Source of the DNA: Armatimonadota bacterium
GTDB taxonomy: Bacteria > Sysuimicrobiota > Sysuimicrobiia > Sysuimicrobiales > Humicultoraceae
NCBI GenBank assembly: GCA_031459715.1
Contig: JAVKIA010000001.1
Span: 112,429-144,823, forward strand
Direction of reading: 5' to 3'
DNA length: 32,395 nt
The translations under genes were made by a program, and so were the position numbers. Positions 6,680 through 12,408 of this stretch are shown piece by piece; within the stretch, counting starts at the first letter, position 1; every line of letters starts with the position of its first letter. The notes under the pieces were generated by a model that had not been told where the DNA came from, did not search any database, and saw only the letters and a program-made list of their open reading frames with translations.

Positions 6680-7680
6680 TGCGCAGGCGCGGGCGCGGGG
6701 TCGCCTGGATGGCCTATCCCATTGGCTTCACCTCCTATGCCAACCCCAGTGCCGCGTTCGTCAAGGTGAACCAGGACGGCTCGGCCGTGGTCTGGACCGG
6801 TGCGGCGGATGTGGGGCAGGGCTCCACCACTGCGCTGGCCCAGATTGCGGCGGATGCGCTGGGCGTTCCCCTGGAGCAGGTCACCATGGTCACCAGCGAC
6901 ACGCTGCACACGCCCATGGACCTGGGCTCGGTGGCCAGCCGAGTCACCTACATCGCTGGCAACGCCATCCTGCGGGCCTGCGCCCAGGCCCGGCAGGTCC
7001 TGCTGGAGGTGGCGGCTGAGGAGCTGGGCATCGGCCCGGAGGGGCTGGAGAGCCGCGGCGGGTGGATCCTGGTGCGCGACCTCCCAGAGCGCCGCGTCCG
7101 CCTGGCGGAGATCGCGCGGAAGGCGGAGGCGGTGAAGGGCCGCCCTCCTATCGGCGCCGGTTCTTACAACCCACCGACGACCTTCCTCGATCCGGAGACG
7201 GGGCAGGGCAAGCCCTACAATACATATGTCTACGCCACTCAGGTCGCTGAGGTTGAGGTGGACACCGAGACCGGTGAGGTGCGGGTGCTTCGGCTTGTCG
7301 CCGTGCACGACTGCGGGCGCGCCGTCAACCCCCTGCTGGTGGAGGGGCAGATCCAGGGCGGCATGGCCATGGGCATGGGCTATGCCCTCAGCGAGGAGAT
7401 GGCGGTCCAGGAGGGGCAGGTGCTCAACACCAAGTTCGCCGACTACCTGATCCCCACCGCCATGGACGTTCCTCCCCTGGTGGTGGACCTGGTGGAGGCG
7501 CCGGATCCCAGCGGGCCTTTTGGCGCCAAAGGGGTGGGGGAACCCGCGCTGCTGCCCACGGCGCCGGCCATCGTCAACGCCATCTACGACGCGGTGGGAG
7601 TACGCATCCGCGAGCTCCCCGTGACCGCGCAGCGTGTTCTGGCTGCACTGCGGGCGCAGGAGACCTCTGCCGCAGACTGA
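6679..7680 (+). CDS. Molybdenum hydroxylase catalytic subunit, C-terminal part (NdhM-like half)
   Basis: The 333 residues supply the second molybdopterin-binding domain of the catalytic subunit. It begins at the family's usual RRRGRGVAWMAYPIG segment and has ADVGQGSTT (about residues 43-51), which contacts the cofactor. Near the end comes GPFGAKGVGEPALLP, whose glutamate (about residue 288) is the expected catalytic base. A GTG start at 6679 shares its first base with the TAG of the upstream half. A G-rich ribosome-binding-like stretch (GGAAGGGAGGGGG, 6661-6673) lies just before it. The same TAGTG junction occurs between nuoB and nuoC here. The frame is open back to 6496, but that part is shadow. 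Either a coupled separate gene or the product of a 1-nt indel in the run of five Gs at 6669-6673. Confidence 0.88.
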   Translation: MRRRGRGVAWMAYPIGFTSYANPSAAFVKVNQDGSAVVWTGAADVGQGSTTALAQIAADALGVPLEQVTMVTSDTLHTPMDLGSVASRVTYIAGNAILRACAQARQVLLEVAAEELGIGPEGLESRGGWILVRDLPERRVRLAEIARKAEAVKGRPPIGAGSYNPPTTFLDPETGQGKPYNTYVYATQVAEVEVDTETGEVRVLRLVAVHDCGRAVNPLLVEGQIQGGMAMGMGYALSEEMAVQEGQVLNTKFADYLIPTAMDVPPLVVDLVEAPDPSGPFGAKGVGEPALLPTAPAIVNAIYDAVGVRIRELPVTAQRVLAALRAQETSAAD

Positions 7681-7690
7681 TAGGCCCGGA

Positions 7691-8131
7691 CTAGCGCTCG
7701 AACCAGAGGGTCTGCGGCTTGAGGTTGCGGGTGATGCCCAGTTGTGCGGCCATCAGATTGGTCCAGGCGAGGAACCCCTCGATGATCCCCAGGGCTTCCT
7801 CCTCCACCTCATCGGGGTCCAGCGCCGAGGATTGCAGGGCGGCCACCATCTCGCCGATGGAGTGGCAGAAGGTGTCGATGTCGTCCAGGAGCTCCCGGCC
7901 AATGCGCAGCGCCGCCGCCGTGGCCGCCTGCGGCCGTCGCGACGATCGCGGCGCCAGAGCGCGGCGGTGCGCCACGGCCCACTCCGCCAGCTCCTCCAGG
8001 GCATAGTAGGCTTCCTCCGGGCCGCGCTCCATCAAGAGCGTGACGAAGGCCTGACAGTTCCGCCAGACCTGGTGGATGATGTTGGCCAGTAGCTTCTTGT
8101 CGTAGGGCTCCAGGCCGCGAGCGCGTGCCAT
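7691..8131 (-). CDS. Conserved-looking hypothetical protein, helical, 146 residues
   Basis: I do not recognise a family. The protein appears soluble and all-helical, without a signal peptide or membrane segment. It is rich in Glu, Ala and Leu in amphipathic patterns, for example VTLLMERGPEEAYYALEEL and later LDPDEVEEEALGIIEGFLAW. A basic patch (RSSRRPQ) sits near the middle. The ATG at 8131 has GAGGA about 8 nt upstream, which supports a real gene. The gene is tail-to-tail with the molybdenum hydroxylase (10 nt between stops) and divergent from the ExoD-like gene (81 nt). Coding on this strand is favoured because the overlapping plus-strand reading is arginine-rich and lacks a start signal. 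Confidence 0.65.
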   Translation of the reverse strand: MARARGLEPYDKKLLANIIHQVWRNCQAFVTLLMERGPEEAYYALEELAEWAVAHRRALAPRSSRRPQAATAAALRIGRELLDDIDTFCHSIGEMVAALQSSALDPDEVEEEALGIIEGFLAWTNLMAAQLGITRNLKPQTLWFER

Positions 8132-8212
8132 GCCGGTCGTCCTCTATTGTTCTCTCTTCCCGACGCAGGCCGCAGTTCCTGCAGGGGAAGGCCGTCCCCC
8201 GGAGGAAACCTG

Positions 8213-8863
8213 ATGCGCCATATGATGGAGGCTCACCCGAAGTTTCCTCTACCGCCTCCGCCCATCAGCGAGGTGCTGGACCAGCTCCTGGCCGCGGAGG
8301 AGCGAGTCACCATCGGGGAGATCGTCGACCGCATCGACGAACGCGGGTTCGGGCTCCTCATGCTGATTCTTGGGCTGCCCATGCTCATCCCTGTGCTCCC
8401 TCCCGGGGCATCTACCCTGGTGGGCCCCATTTACGCTCTGCTGGCCCTGCGCCTGGTCATCGGCATGGATCGCCCCTGGCTGCCCGGGTTCGTGCGACGC
8501 AAGGTCCTCTCGGCCCACACGCTGCAGGTGCTGCGGCGCCGCGGCGTCCCCCTGGTACGGCGGATAGAACGCTTCTCCCGCCCCCGCTTCCGCGTGCTCA
8601 GGCATCCCCTGATCGTCCGCCTGGCCGCGCTGAATGTGCTGATCATGGGGCTGGTCCTCCTCAGCCCGGCGCCCTTCCTCAACACCCTGCCGGCGCTCTC
8701 GGTGATGTTCATCGGTCTGGGACTGATGAAGGACGACGGCGTCTTCCTGGCACTGGGCCTGGGGTTGGGCCTGGTGGTGCTGGGCCTCCTCGCCGCCAGT
8801 GTCGGCCTGCTCGTCGCTGCCCTGCGGCGTCTTGCTCCCTGGTGGTTCCCGCCCGGGCCGTAG
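8213..8863 (+). CDS. ExoD-family membrane protein
   Basis: The 216-residue protein resembles the exopolysaccharide synthesis ExoD family (PF06055). After a cytoplasmic N-terminal part (SEVLDQLLAAEERVTIGEIV) comes ERGFGLLMLILGLPMLIPV, typical of the family. Further hydrophobic segments follow around residues 65-85, 140-165 and 180-205. ExoD was linked to exopolysaccharide production and alkali tolerance in rhizobia, but its molecular role is not settled. The start ATG at 8213 is chosen because GGAGGAAA lies 6 nt upstream; the frame is open to 8147 without such a signal. No polysaccharide genes are adjacent, so a link to exopolysaccharide is not supported by context. Confidence 0.85.
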   Translation: MRHMMEAHPKFPLPPPPISEVLDQLLAAEERVTIGEIVDRIDERGFGLLMLILGLPMLIPVLPPGASTLVGPIYALLALRLVIGMDRPWLPGFVRRKVLSAHTLQVLRRRGVPLVRRIERFSRPRFRVLRHPLIVRLAALNVLIMGLVLLSPAPFLNTLPALSVMFIGLGLMKDDGVFLALGLGLGLVVLGLLAASVGLLVAALRRLAPWWFPPGP

Positions 8864-9383
8864 GAGTGGTTGTCGTTCGGGTGCTTCCCGGTCGCCTCTG
8901 GGCTTGTGGGTGGCCGCCAGGGCTGGGTGGCGTGGTGTGGAGGGTAGGAAGGGGGTACGCCGGGTAGTCCGGCGAACGACTGCAACCACGTTGACGCTGT
9001 GCCGCCTGCTCGGGTCTGTCTGGCCGTGTTCCTGATGGTGGCGCCGGCGACCGGGCAGCAGTGCTCGCTTCCCGGCCTGCGGACCGTCATCGCCGGCGTG
9101 GGCATGGATGGTAGGATCACCGGCGCTGCCGGCGCGCTGACCGCGGGCCTGTGGTGTACCGACTATCTGAAACTACCTGGAGTGGCGGCAGCTCAGACCA
9201 GAGGAGATCGGGGTGCAGTGGCATACCCATCCTGAGGTGCGAGCGGGGAGGGTAGTTTGTAGCTGCGCGGGTTCTCTGTCACCCGTAACGGCGGGCACAG
9301 CGCGCCTCCCCTATCAGTACCATTAGCCCAATGGTCATCAACGGGGTGCATTCAGCGCTTCGGGGCGAAGGGAGGTAAATACC
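8864..9383. other. 520-nt stretch without a convincing gene
   Basis: No open frame here combines a ribosome binding site with protein-like composition. A 78-codon frame at 8999-9235 (GTG start) begins with a signal-like hydrophobic stretch but has no Shine-Dalgarno sequence, so it is not called. Visible structure: a 6-bp stem CGCCGG/CCGGCG at 8958-8974, an inverted repeat at 9319-9335, and a small stem CTTCG/CGAAG at 9358-9370 directly before the ribosome binding site of the small ORF at 9384. The downstream end probably holds that ORF's promoter, but no clear hexamers were found. Confidence 0.5.
9319..9335. repeat. Inverted repeat ACCATT-N5-AATGGT
   Basis: A perfect 6-bp inverted repeat with a 5-nt centre, 49 nt before the small ORF at 9384. 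The same CCATT...AATGG half-sites recur beyond the small ORF at 9638-9658. It could be a regulator site or one end of a small repeat element. Short repeats like this also arise by chance, so function is uncertain. Confidence 0.4.
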
Positions 9384-9482
9384 ATGTTGCACAGGCTGAT
9401 TACTGCTCTTCTGCTCGGCCTTCTTCTGCTGCCAGCCGGGATGCAGGCTACGGCCCTGGGCAGGGGAGCACAGTCAGGATGA
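9384..9482 (+). CDS. Possible 32-residue membrane or secreted peptide
   Basis: A short frame with an unusually good translation signal: GGAGG at 9371-9375, 8 nt before an ATG. The peptide starts MLHRLITALLLGLLLLPAGM and ends with a short polar tail (about 12 residues, ending GAQSG). One arginine followed by a ~14-residue hydrophobic core is the pattern of a signal peptide or a small single-span membrane peptide. A stem (9358-9370) ends just before the ribosome binding site and two CCATT/AATGG inverted repeats flank the region. It may be an independent small protein, a leader peptide, or the remnant 5' end of a decayed exported protein, since the sequence after the stop codon is not clearly coding. 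Not recognised as a known family. Confidence 0.45.
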   Translation: MLHRLITALLLGLLLLPAGMQATALGRGAQSG

Positions 9483-9786
9483 GGAGGAGTGGGTCCTTTG
9501 CCTCAGGCCCGATTGAGCCTGCAGAGTCCGCCGATCCGATCCGCCAGGCCGAACAGGCCCAAGTTGAGGGTGGCAGTGACGCTGGCGCGCCCGCTGAGGA
9601 CGGTGGCGAGCACCGCGCGCAGCGGTAGTGCCCACACAATGGTGCCATTCTGAATGGCGCTGGCAGGTAAAGAACCCGGTGGCGAGGAGGTGAGGACAAT
9701 ATGTCCGACCCTCCCCGCCACGGGTTGGGCAGAAGTTATATCACCCTGAAGGAGATCGAGACCCGTGCGAGCAGAGCAGAGGGTCT
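9483..9786. other. 304-nt gap between the small ORF and tRNA-Phe, no convincing gene
   Basis: No frame has both a start signal and credible composition. The minus-strand reading of 9503-9640 is hydrophobic and somewhat protein-like, but has no start codon with a ribosome binding site and may be a decayed gene. Inverted repeats CCATT/AATGG lie at 9638-9658. A stem AGACCC (9759-9764)/GGGTCT (9781-9786) lies just past the 3' end of the tRNA and could help end its transcript, though no uridine run follows. Confidence 0.45.
9644..9658. repeat. Inverted repeat GCCATT-N3-AATGGC
   Basis: A perfect 6-bp inverted repeat with a 3-nt centre. It partly overlaps a second one, AATGG-TG-CCATT at 9638-9649, giving three alternating half-sites. 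It resembles the repeat at 9319-9335 on the other side of the small ORF. Role unknown. Confidence 0.4.
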
Positions 9787-9862
9787 TGGTGCCGGGGGAC
9801 GGAATCGAACCGCCGACGCCGGGCTCTTCAGGCCCGCGCTCTACCAACTGAGCTACCCCGGC
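9787..9862 (-). tRNA. tRNA-Phe (anticodon GAA)
   Basis: A 76-nt cloverleaf including an encoded CCA end. The acceptor stem is GCCGGGG (9862-9856) paired with CCCCGGC, with discriminator A and CCA at 9789-9787. The D arm has AGCTCAGTTGGTAGAGC. The anticodon stem CGGGC/GCCCG closes the loop CTGAAGA, so the anticodon is GAA. The T arm GGCGG-TTCGATT-CCGTC has one G-U pair. Upstream promoter elements are visible at 9872-9901. It stands alone, not in a tRNA cluster. Confidence 0.95.
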
Positions 9863-9871
9863 CCAGTCCTT

Positions 9872-9901
9872 ACCGTAGTGGCTGCCGAAGGGATCCCGCA
9901 A
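9872..9901 (-). promoter_or_regulatory. Probable promoter of tRNA-Phe
   Basis: On the minus strand, TTGCGG (9901-9896) and TACGGT (9877-9872) are separated by 18 nt and match the -35 and -10 hexamers at four positions each. The expected transcription start lies a few bases before the mature tRNA 5' end at 9862. Confidence 0.5.
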
Positions 9902-9962
9902 CACACTGTACCTACTTTCGCCCCGGAGGGCAAGCACCCGGATCCTGCTAGTCCTGCCCCAG

Positions 9963-9997
9963 CAACGACGTGTGCGCGCGGTGACGGTCCGTCGTTG
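9963..9997. other. Stem-loop between tRNA-Phe and the GAF gene
   Basis: CAACGACG (9963-9970) pairs perfectly with CGTCGTTG (9990-9997) around a 19-nt loop. On the plus strand the stem is followed by TTT, so it could be a weak terminator for plus-strand transcription entering from the small-ORF region. On the minus strand no uridine run follows. Another palindrome, CTGCATGCAG, lies at 10045-10054. Confidence 0.35.
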
Positions 9998-10080
9998 TTT
10001 ACACATGTGCCTGCATGGAGAACGGGCGCCAGCCAGTCCCGATGCTGCATGCAGTCACGAGCCACCGGGTCCGGGCGCAA

Positions 10081-10116
10081 AGCCTGATGCAGAGCCTGAT
10101 ACAGAGCCTGATATAA
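10081..10116 (+). repeat. Three tandem 12-bp repeats at the GAF-gene promoter
   Basis: Three direct copies of AGCCTGATRYAR: 10081-10092, 10093-10104 and 10105-10116. Copies 1 and 2 differ at one base. The third ends in the -10 element of the promoter. Directly repeated sites one helical turn apart suit a regulator that binds side by side on one face of DNA, but repeat expansion by slippage is equally possible. Confidence 0.6.
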
Positions 10117-10117
10117 T
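10109..10117 (+). promoter_or_regulatory. Extended -10 promoter for the GAF-ABC exporter operon
   Basis: TG-A-TATAAT is a perfect extended -10 element; no good -35 is present, which such promoters tolerate. Transcription would begin near 10124, leaving a leader of about 20 nt before the ATG at 10146. That supports 10146 over the in-frame ATG at 10116, which lies inside the promoter. Confidence 0.65.
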
Positions 10118-10145
10118 GGGCCGGGTTCATCTGGGGGTTCTGGCC

Positions 10146-10589
10146 ATGGCTTCAGAGGTGGATTACACTGGTGCGCTGCAGGCGGTGCGCGACCGCCTGG
10201 CAAGCGGCGGTGTGGAGGCCGTCGTCGCCTACCTGGCGGAGGCCTTCCCTCACTACTCCTGGGTGGGGATCTACTGGGTGGAGGGCGGCGAGCTGGTACT
10301 GGGGCCGTGGAAGGGCCCCCAGGCCACGGAGCACACGCGCATCCCCATCGGCGCCGGTATCTGCGGGGCGGCGGCAGCCACGGGACGCACGGAGGTCGTC
10401 GACGACGTCAGCCGGGACCCCCGGTACCTGGCATGCTTTCCCTCCACGCGCTCTGAGATCGTGGTGCCCATCAGCCGGGCCGGCCGGGTGATCGGGGAGA
10501 TCGACATCGACAGCGACCTCCCGGCCGCCTTCGGCCCGGACGACCGCCGGTTTCTGGAAGCGGTGGCCGCGCTCATCGCCGCGGCGTAG
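10146..10589 (+). CDS. GAF-domain protein related to free methionine-(R)-sulfoxide reductase
   Basis: The 147 residues form a single GAF domain: YSWVGIYWVEGGELVLGPWK, then RIPIGAGICGAAAATG, then SEIVVPISRAGRVIGEIDID. This layout matches free methionine-(R)-sulfoxide reductases such as E. coli YebR. In that family three cysteines matter (C84, C94, C118 in YebR). Here C73 and C97 match C94 and the catalytic C118. The position of C84, a resolving cysteine, is Thr/Glu (residues 61-62). Activity is thus plausible but not assured; a sensory GAF role is the alternative. The start ATG at 10146 fits the extended -10 promoter and a GGGGG stretch about 8 nt upstream. The gene is 4 nt from the ABC exporter ATPase and likely shares its transcript. 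Confidence 0.85.
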   Translation: MASEVDYTGALQAVRDRLASGGVEAVVAYLAEAFPHYSWVGIYWVEGGELVLGPWKGPQATEHTRIPIGAGICGAAAATGRTEVVDDVSRDPRYLACFPSTRSEIVVPISRAGRVIGEIDIDSDLPAAFGPDDRRFLEAVAALIAAA

Positions 10590-10593
10590 GGCC

Positions 10594-11601
10594 ATGCCGC
10601 CCGCCATCGAAACCGAGGACCTCGTCCGCATCTTCCGCCTGCGCCGCTCCCGGCACCATCCCTCCGGCGCACCCATAGTGGCGCTGGACGGCGTCTCCCT
10701 GGAGGTGCCGCGGGGGGAGCTCTTCGGCCTGCTCGGTCCCAACGGCGCGGGGAAGACCACGCTGATCAAGATCCTGGTGACCCTGCTGCTGCCCACCTCG
10801 GGGCGGGCGGCAGTGGAGGGGTTCGACGTGCGCACGCAGGCGCAGCAGGTGCGGGAGCGCATCAGCATGGTCTCCGGAGGGGAGCACTCCGGCTACGGCC
10901 TCCTCACGGTGCGCGAGCAGCTGTGGATGTTCAGCCAGTTCTACGGCCTCCCCAGCGGTGAGGCGCTGGCGCGCATCGACCACCTGCTGCAGATGGTAGG
11001 TCTGTACCAGGAGCGGCACCGCAAGGTACAGCAGCTCTCCACGGGCATGCGCCAGAAGATGAACCTGGTCCGTGGCCTGCTGTCCGACCCCCACGTCTTC
11101 TTCCTGGACGAGCCCACTGTGGGCCTGGACGTGGGGGCGGCCAGGGATATCCGTACCTATATCCGGACCTGGCTGGCCGACCGCCCCGACCGCACCATCC
11201 TTCTGACGACGCACTACATGAGCGAGGCGGAGGAGCTGTGCGACCGTGTGGCCATCATCCACAAGGGCAAGATCGTGGCCTGCGACACTCCGGTCCGCCT
11301 GAAGCAGGCGGCCTCCGGCGGTTCGTACTTCCTGCTGGACACCGAGCGCCTGGACGGCGCCGACTTCCTGCGCAGCCTTCCGGGCGTGGCCCGGGTGGAC
11401 AGTGCGGAGCGCGACGGCCGGACCGAGCTGCGGCTGCGCCTGGCCGAAGACGCAGCCATCGCCGGGGTGGTGGCCGCGCTCACCGGGTGCGGCCGGCGCA
11501 TCCTCCGCCTGCAGAAGATCGAGCCCACCCTGGAAGACGCCTTCATCACCCTGGTGGGGCAGCGCCTGGAGGAGGCCGACCAGGAGGCCGCTGCGCCATG
11601 A
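10594..11601 (+). CDS. ABC-2 type exporter ATP-binding protein
   Basis: ATPase of an exporter with two separate permeases. The 335 residues include Walker A GPNGAGKTT (48-56), the signature LSTGMRQKM, Walker B VFFLDEPTVGLD and switch histidine TTHYMSEAEELC. The C-terminal ~90 residues are the accessory domain seen in drug/polysaccharide exporters of the DrrA/CcmA-like (DUF4162) class, ending in PTLEDAFITLVG. The start ATG at 10594 lies 4 nt after the GAF gene, and the stop codon overlaps the next ATG (ATGA). Substrate unknown: antibiotic, lipid or polymer export are all possible. Confidence 0.92.
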   Translation: MPPAIETEDLVRIFRLRRSRHHPSGAPIVALDGVSLEVPRGELFGLLGPNGAGKTTLIKILVTLLLPTSGRAAVEGFDVRTQAQQVRERISMVSGGEHSGYGLLTVREQLWMFSQFYGLPSGEALARIDHLLQMVGLYQERHRKVQQLSTGMRQKMNLVRGLLSDPHVFFLDEPTVGLDVGAARDIRTYIRTWLADRPDRTILLTTHYMSEAEELCDRVAIIHKGKIVACDTPVRLKQAASGGSYFLLDTERLDGADFLRSLPGVARVDSAERDGRTELRLRLAEDAAIAGVVAALTGCGRRILRLQKIEPTLEDAFITLVGQRLEEADQEAAAP

Positions 11602-12404
11602 GGATGCGGCGCGTCTGGTACGCCCTCCGAGGTCGGGCTTACCCGCGGACGGTGGGAGCGGCACGGGAACCCTCCTGGATCTTCTACGACCTGGCTCTAC
11701 CCATCCTCGGCGTGCTGGCCTTCGTCTTCGTCTACCGCGCCCTGGGAGCGCCGCCGCAGTTCACCGGCTACGTGATCATGGGCGGGGCCACCGTCTCCTT
11801 TTGGATGAACGTGATGTGGAACATGGCCGCGCAGTTTTACTGGGAGAAGCACCAGGGCAACCTGGAGCTCTACATGATGGTCCCCTGCGGCCTCGTGCCC
11901 ATCCTCCTGGGCATGGCCGCAGGAGGCATGGTGGCCACGACGGTACGCGCTGCCGTGGTGGTGGCGGTAGGCGTCCTGCTCTTCCGGGCGCCGCTGGCGG
12001 TCTCGTCCTGGCCGCTGTTTGGGCTCATCTTCGCCCTGGGGCTGGTGGCCCTCTACGGCCTCGGCATGTTCTTCAGCAGCCTCTTCCTGCTGTGGGGACG
12101 GGAGGCCTGGCACCTGGTGGGCCTGCTGCAGGAGCCGGTTTACCTGGTCTCCGGCTTCTACTTTCCCGTGCGGGCGCTGGGGCCGTGGGTGGGCCTGGCG
12201 GCCTCGATCATTCCCATCACCCTGGCCCTGGATGGCCTGCGCCAGGTGATGTTCCCGACATTCCATCCAGGCCTCTTGCCGCTGGCGTGGGAGATCGCCG
12301 GCCTGGCCCTGCTGGCGGTGCTGTTTGTGGTCCTGGCGCTGCGCATGCTGCGTCTCATGGAGCGGCTGGCCCGCCAGGAGGGCCGGCTGAGCTTCCGCTG
12401 GTGA
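11598..12404 (+). CDS. ABC-2 type exporter permease 1
   Basis: The 268-residue integral membrane protein shows about six hydrophobic segments, starting with YDLALPILGVLAFVFVYRAL, and the ABC-2 motif EPVYLVSGFYFPV before the last helices. The ATG at 11598 overlaps the ATPase stop codon, with AGGAGG upstream; a second ATG at 11604 is possible. The frame extends upstream to 11238 but there is only shadow of the ATPase. With the next permease it likely forms a heterodimeric membrane channel driven by the preceding ATPase. Confidence 0.88.
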   Translation: MRMRRVWYALRGRAYPRTVGAAREPSWIFYDLALPILGVLAFVFVYRALGAPPQFTGYVIMGGATVSFWMNVMWNMAAQFYWEKHQGNLELYMMVPCGLVPILLGMAAGGMVATTVRAAVVVAVGVLLFRAPLAVSSWPLFGLIFALGLVALYGLGMFFSSLFLLWGREAWHLVGLLQEPVYLVSGFYFPVRALGPWVGLAASIIPITLALDGLRQVMFPTFHPGLLPLAWEIAGLALLAVLFVVLALRMLRLMERLARQEGRLSFRW

Positions 12405-12408
12405 GACG

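Noticed and set aside
4022-7680. Assignment as aerobic CO dehydrogenase (coxMSL)
   Set aside because: The catalytic half lacks the AYRCSFR loop of form I enzymes and the gene order is FAD, Fe-S, catalytic. A CO substrate is not supported, so no cox symbol is given.
8125-8967. 280-codon plus-strand frame overlapping the ExoD-like gene
   Set aside because: Pro/Arg/Gly/His-rich shadow. The ExoD frame has a ribosome binding site, membrane helices and family motifs.
8999-9235. 78-codon frame with a signal-like N-terminus
   Set aside because: GTG start with no ribosome binding site, atypical composition, and no recognised family; not enough to call a gene.
9503-10006. Long minus-strand frame through the tRNA-Phe gene
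   Set aside because: It reads through the tRNA cloverleaf and its upstream part has the typical nonsense peptide of a tRNA shadow. Only the last ~45 residues look protein-like, without a start signal.
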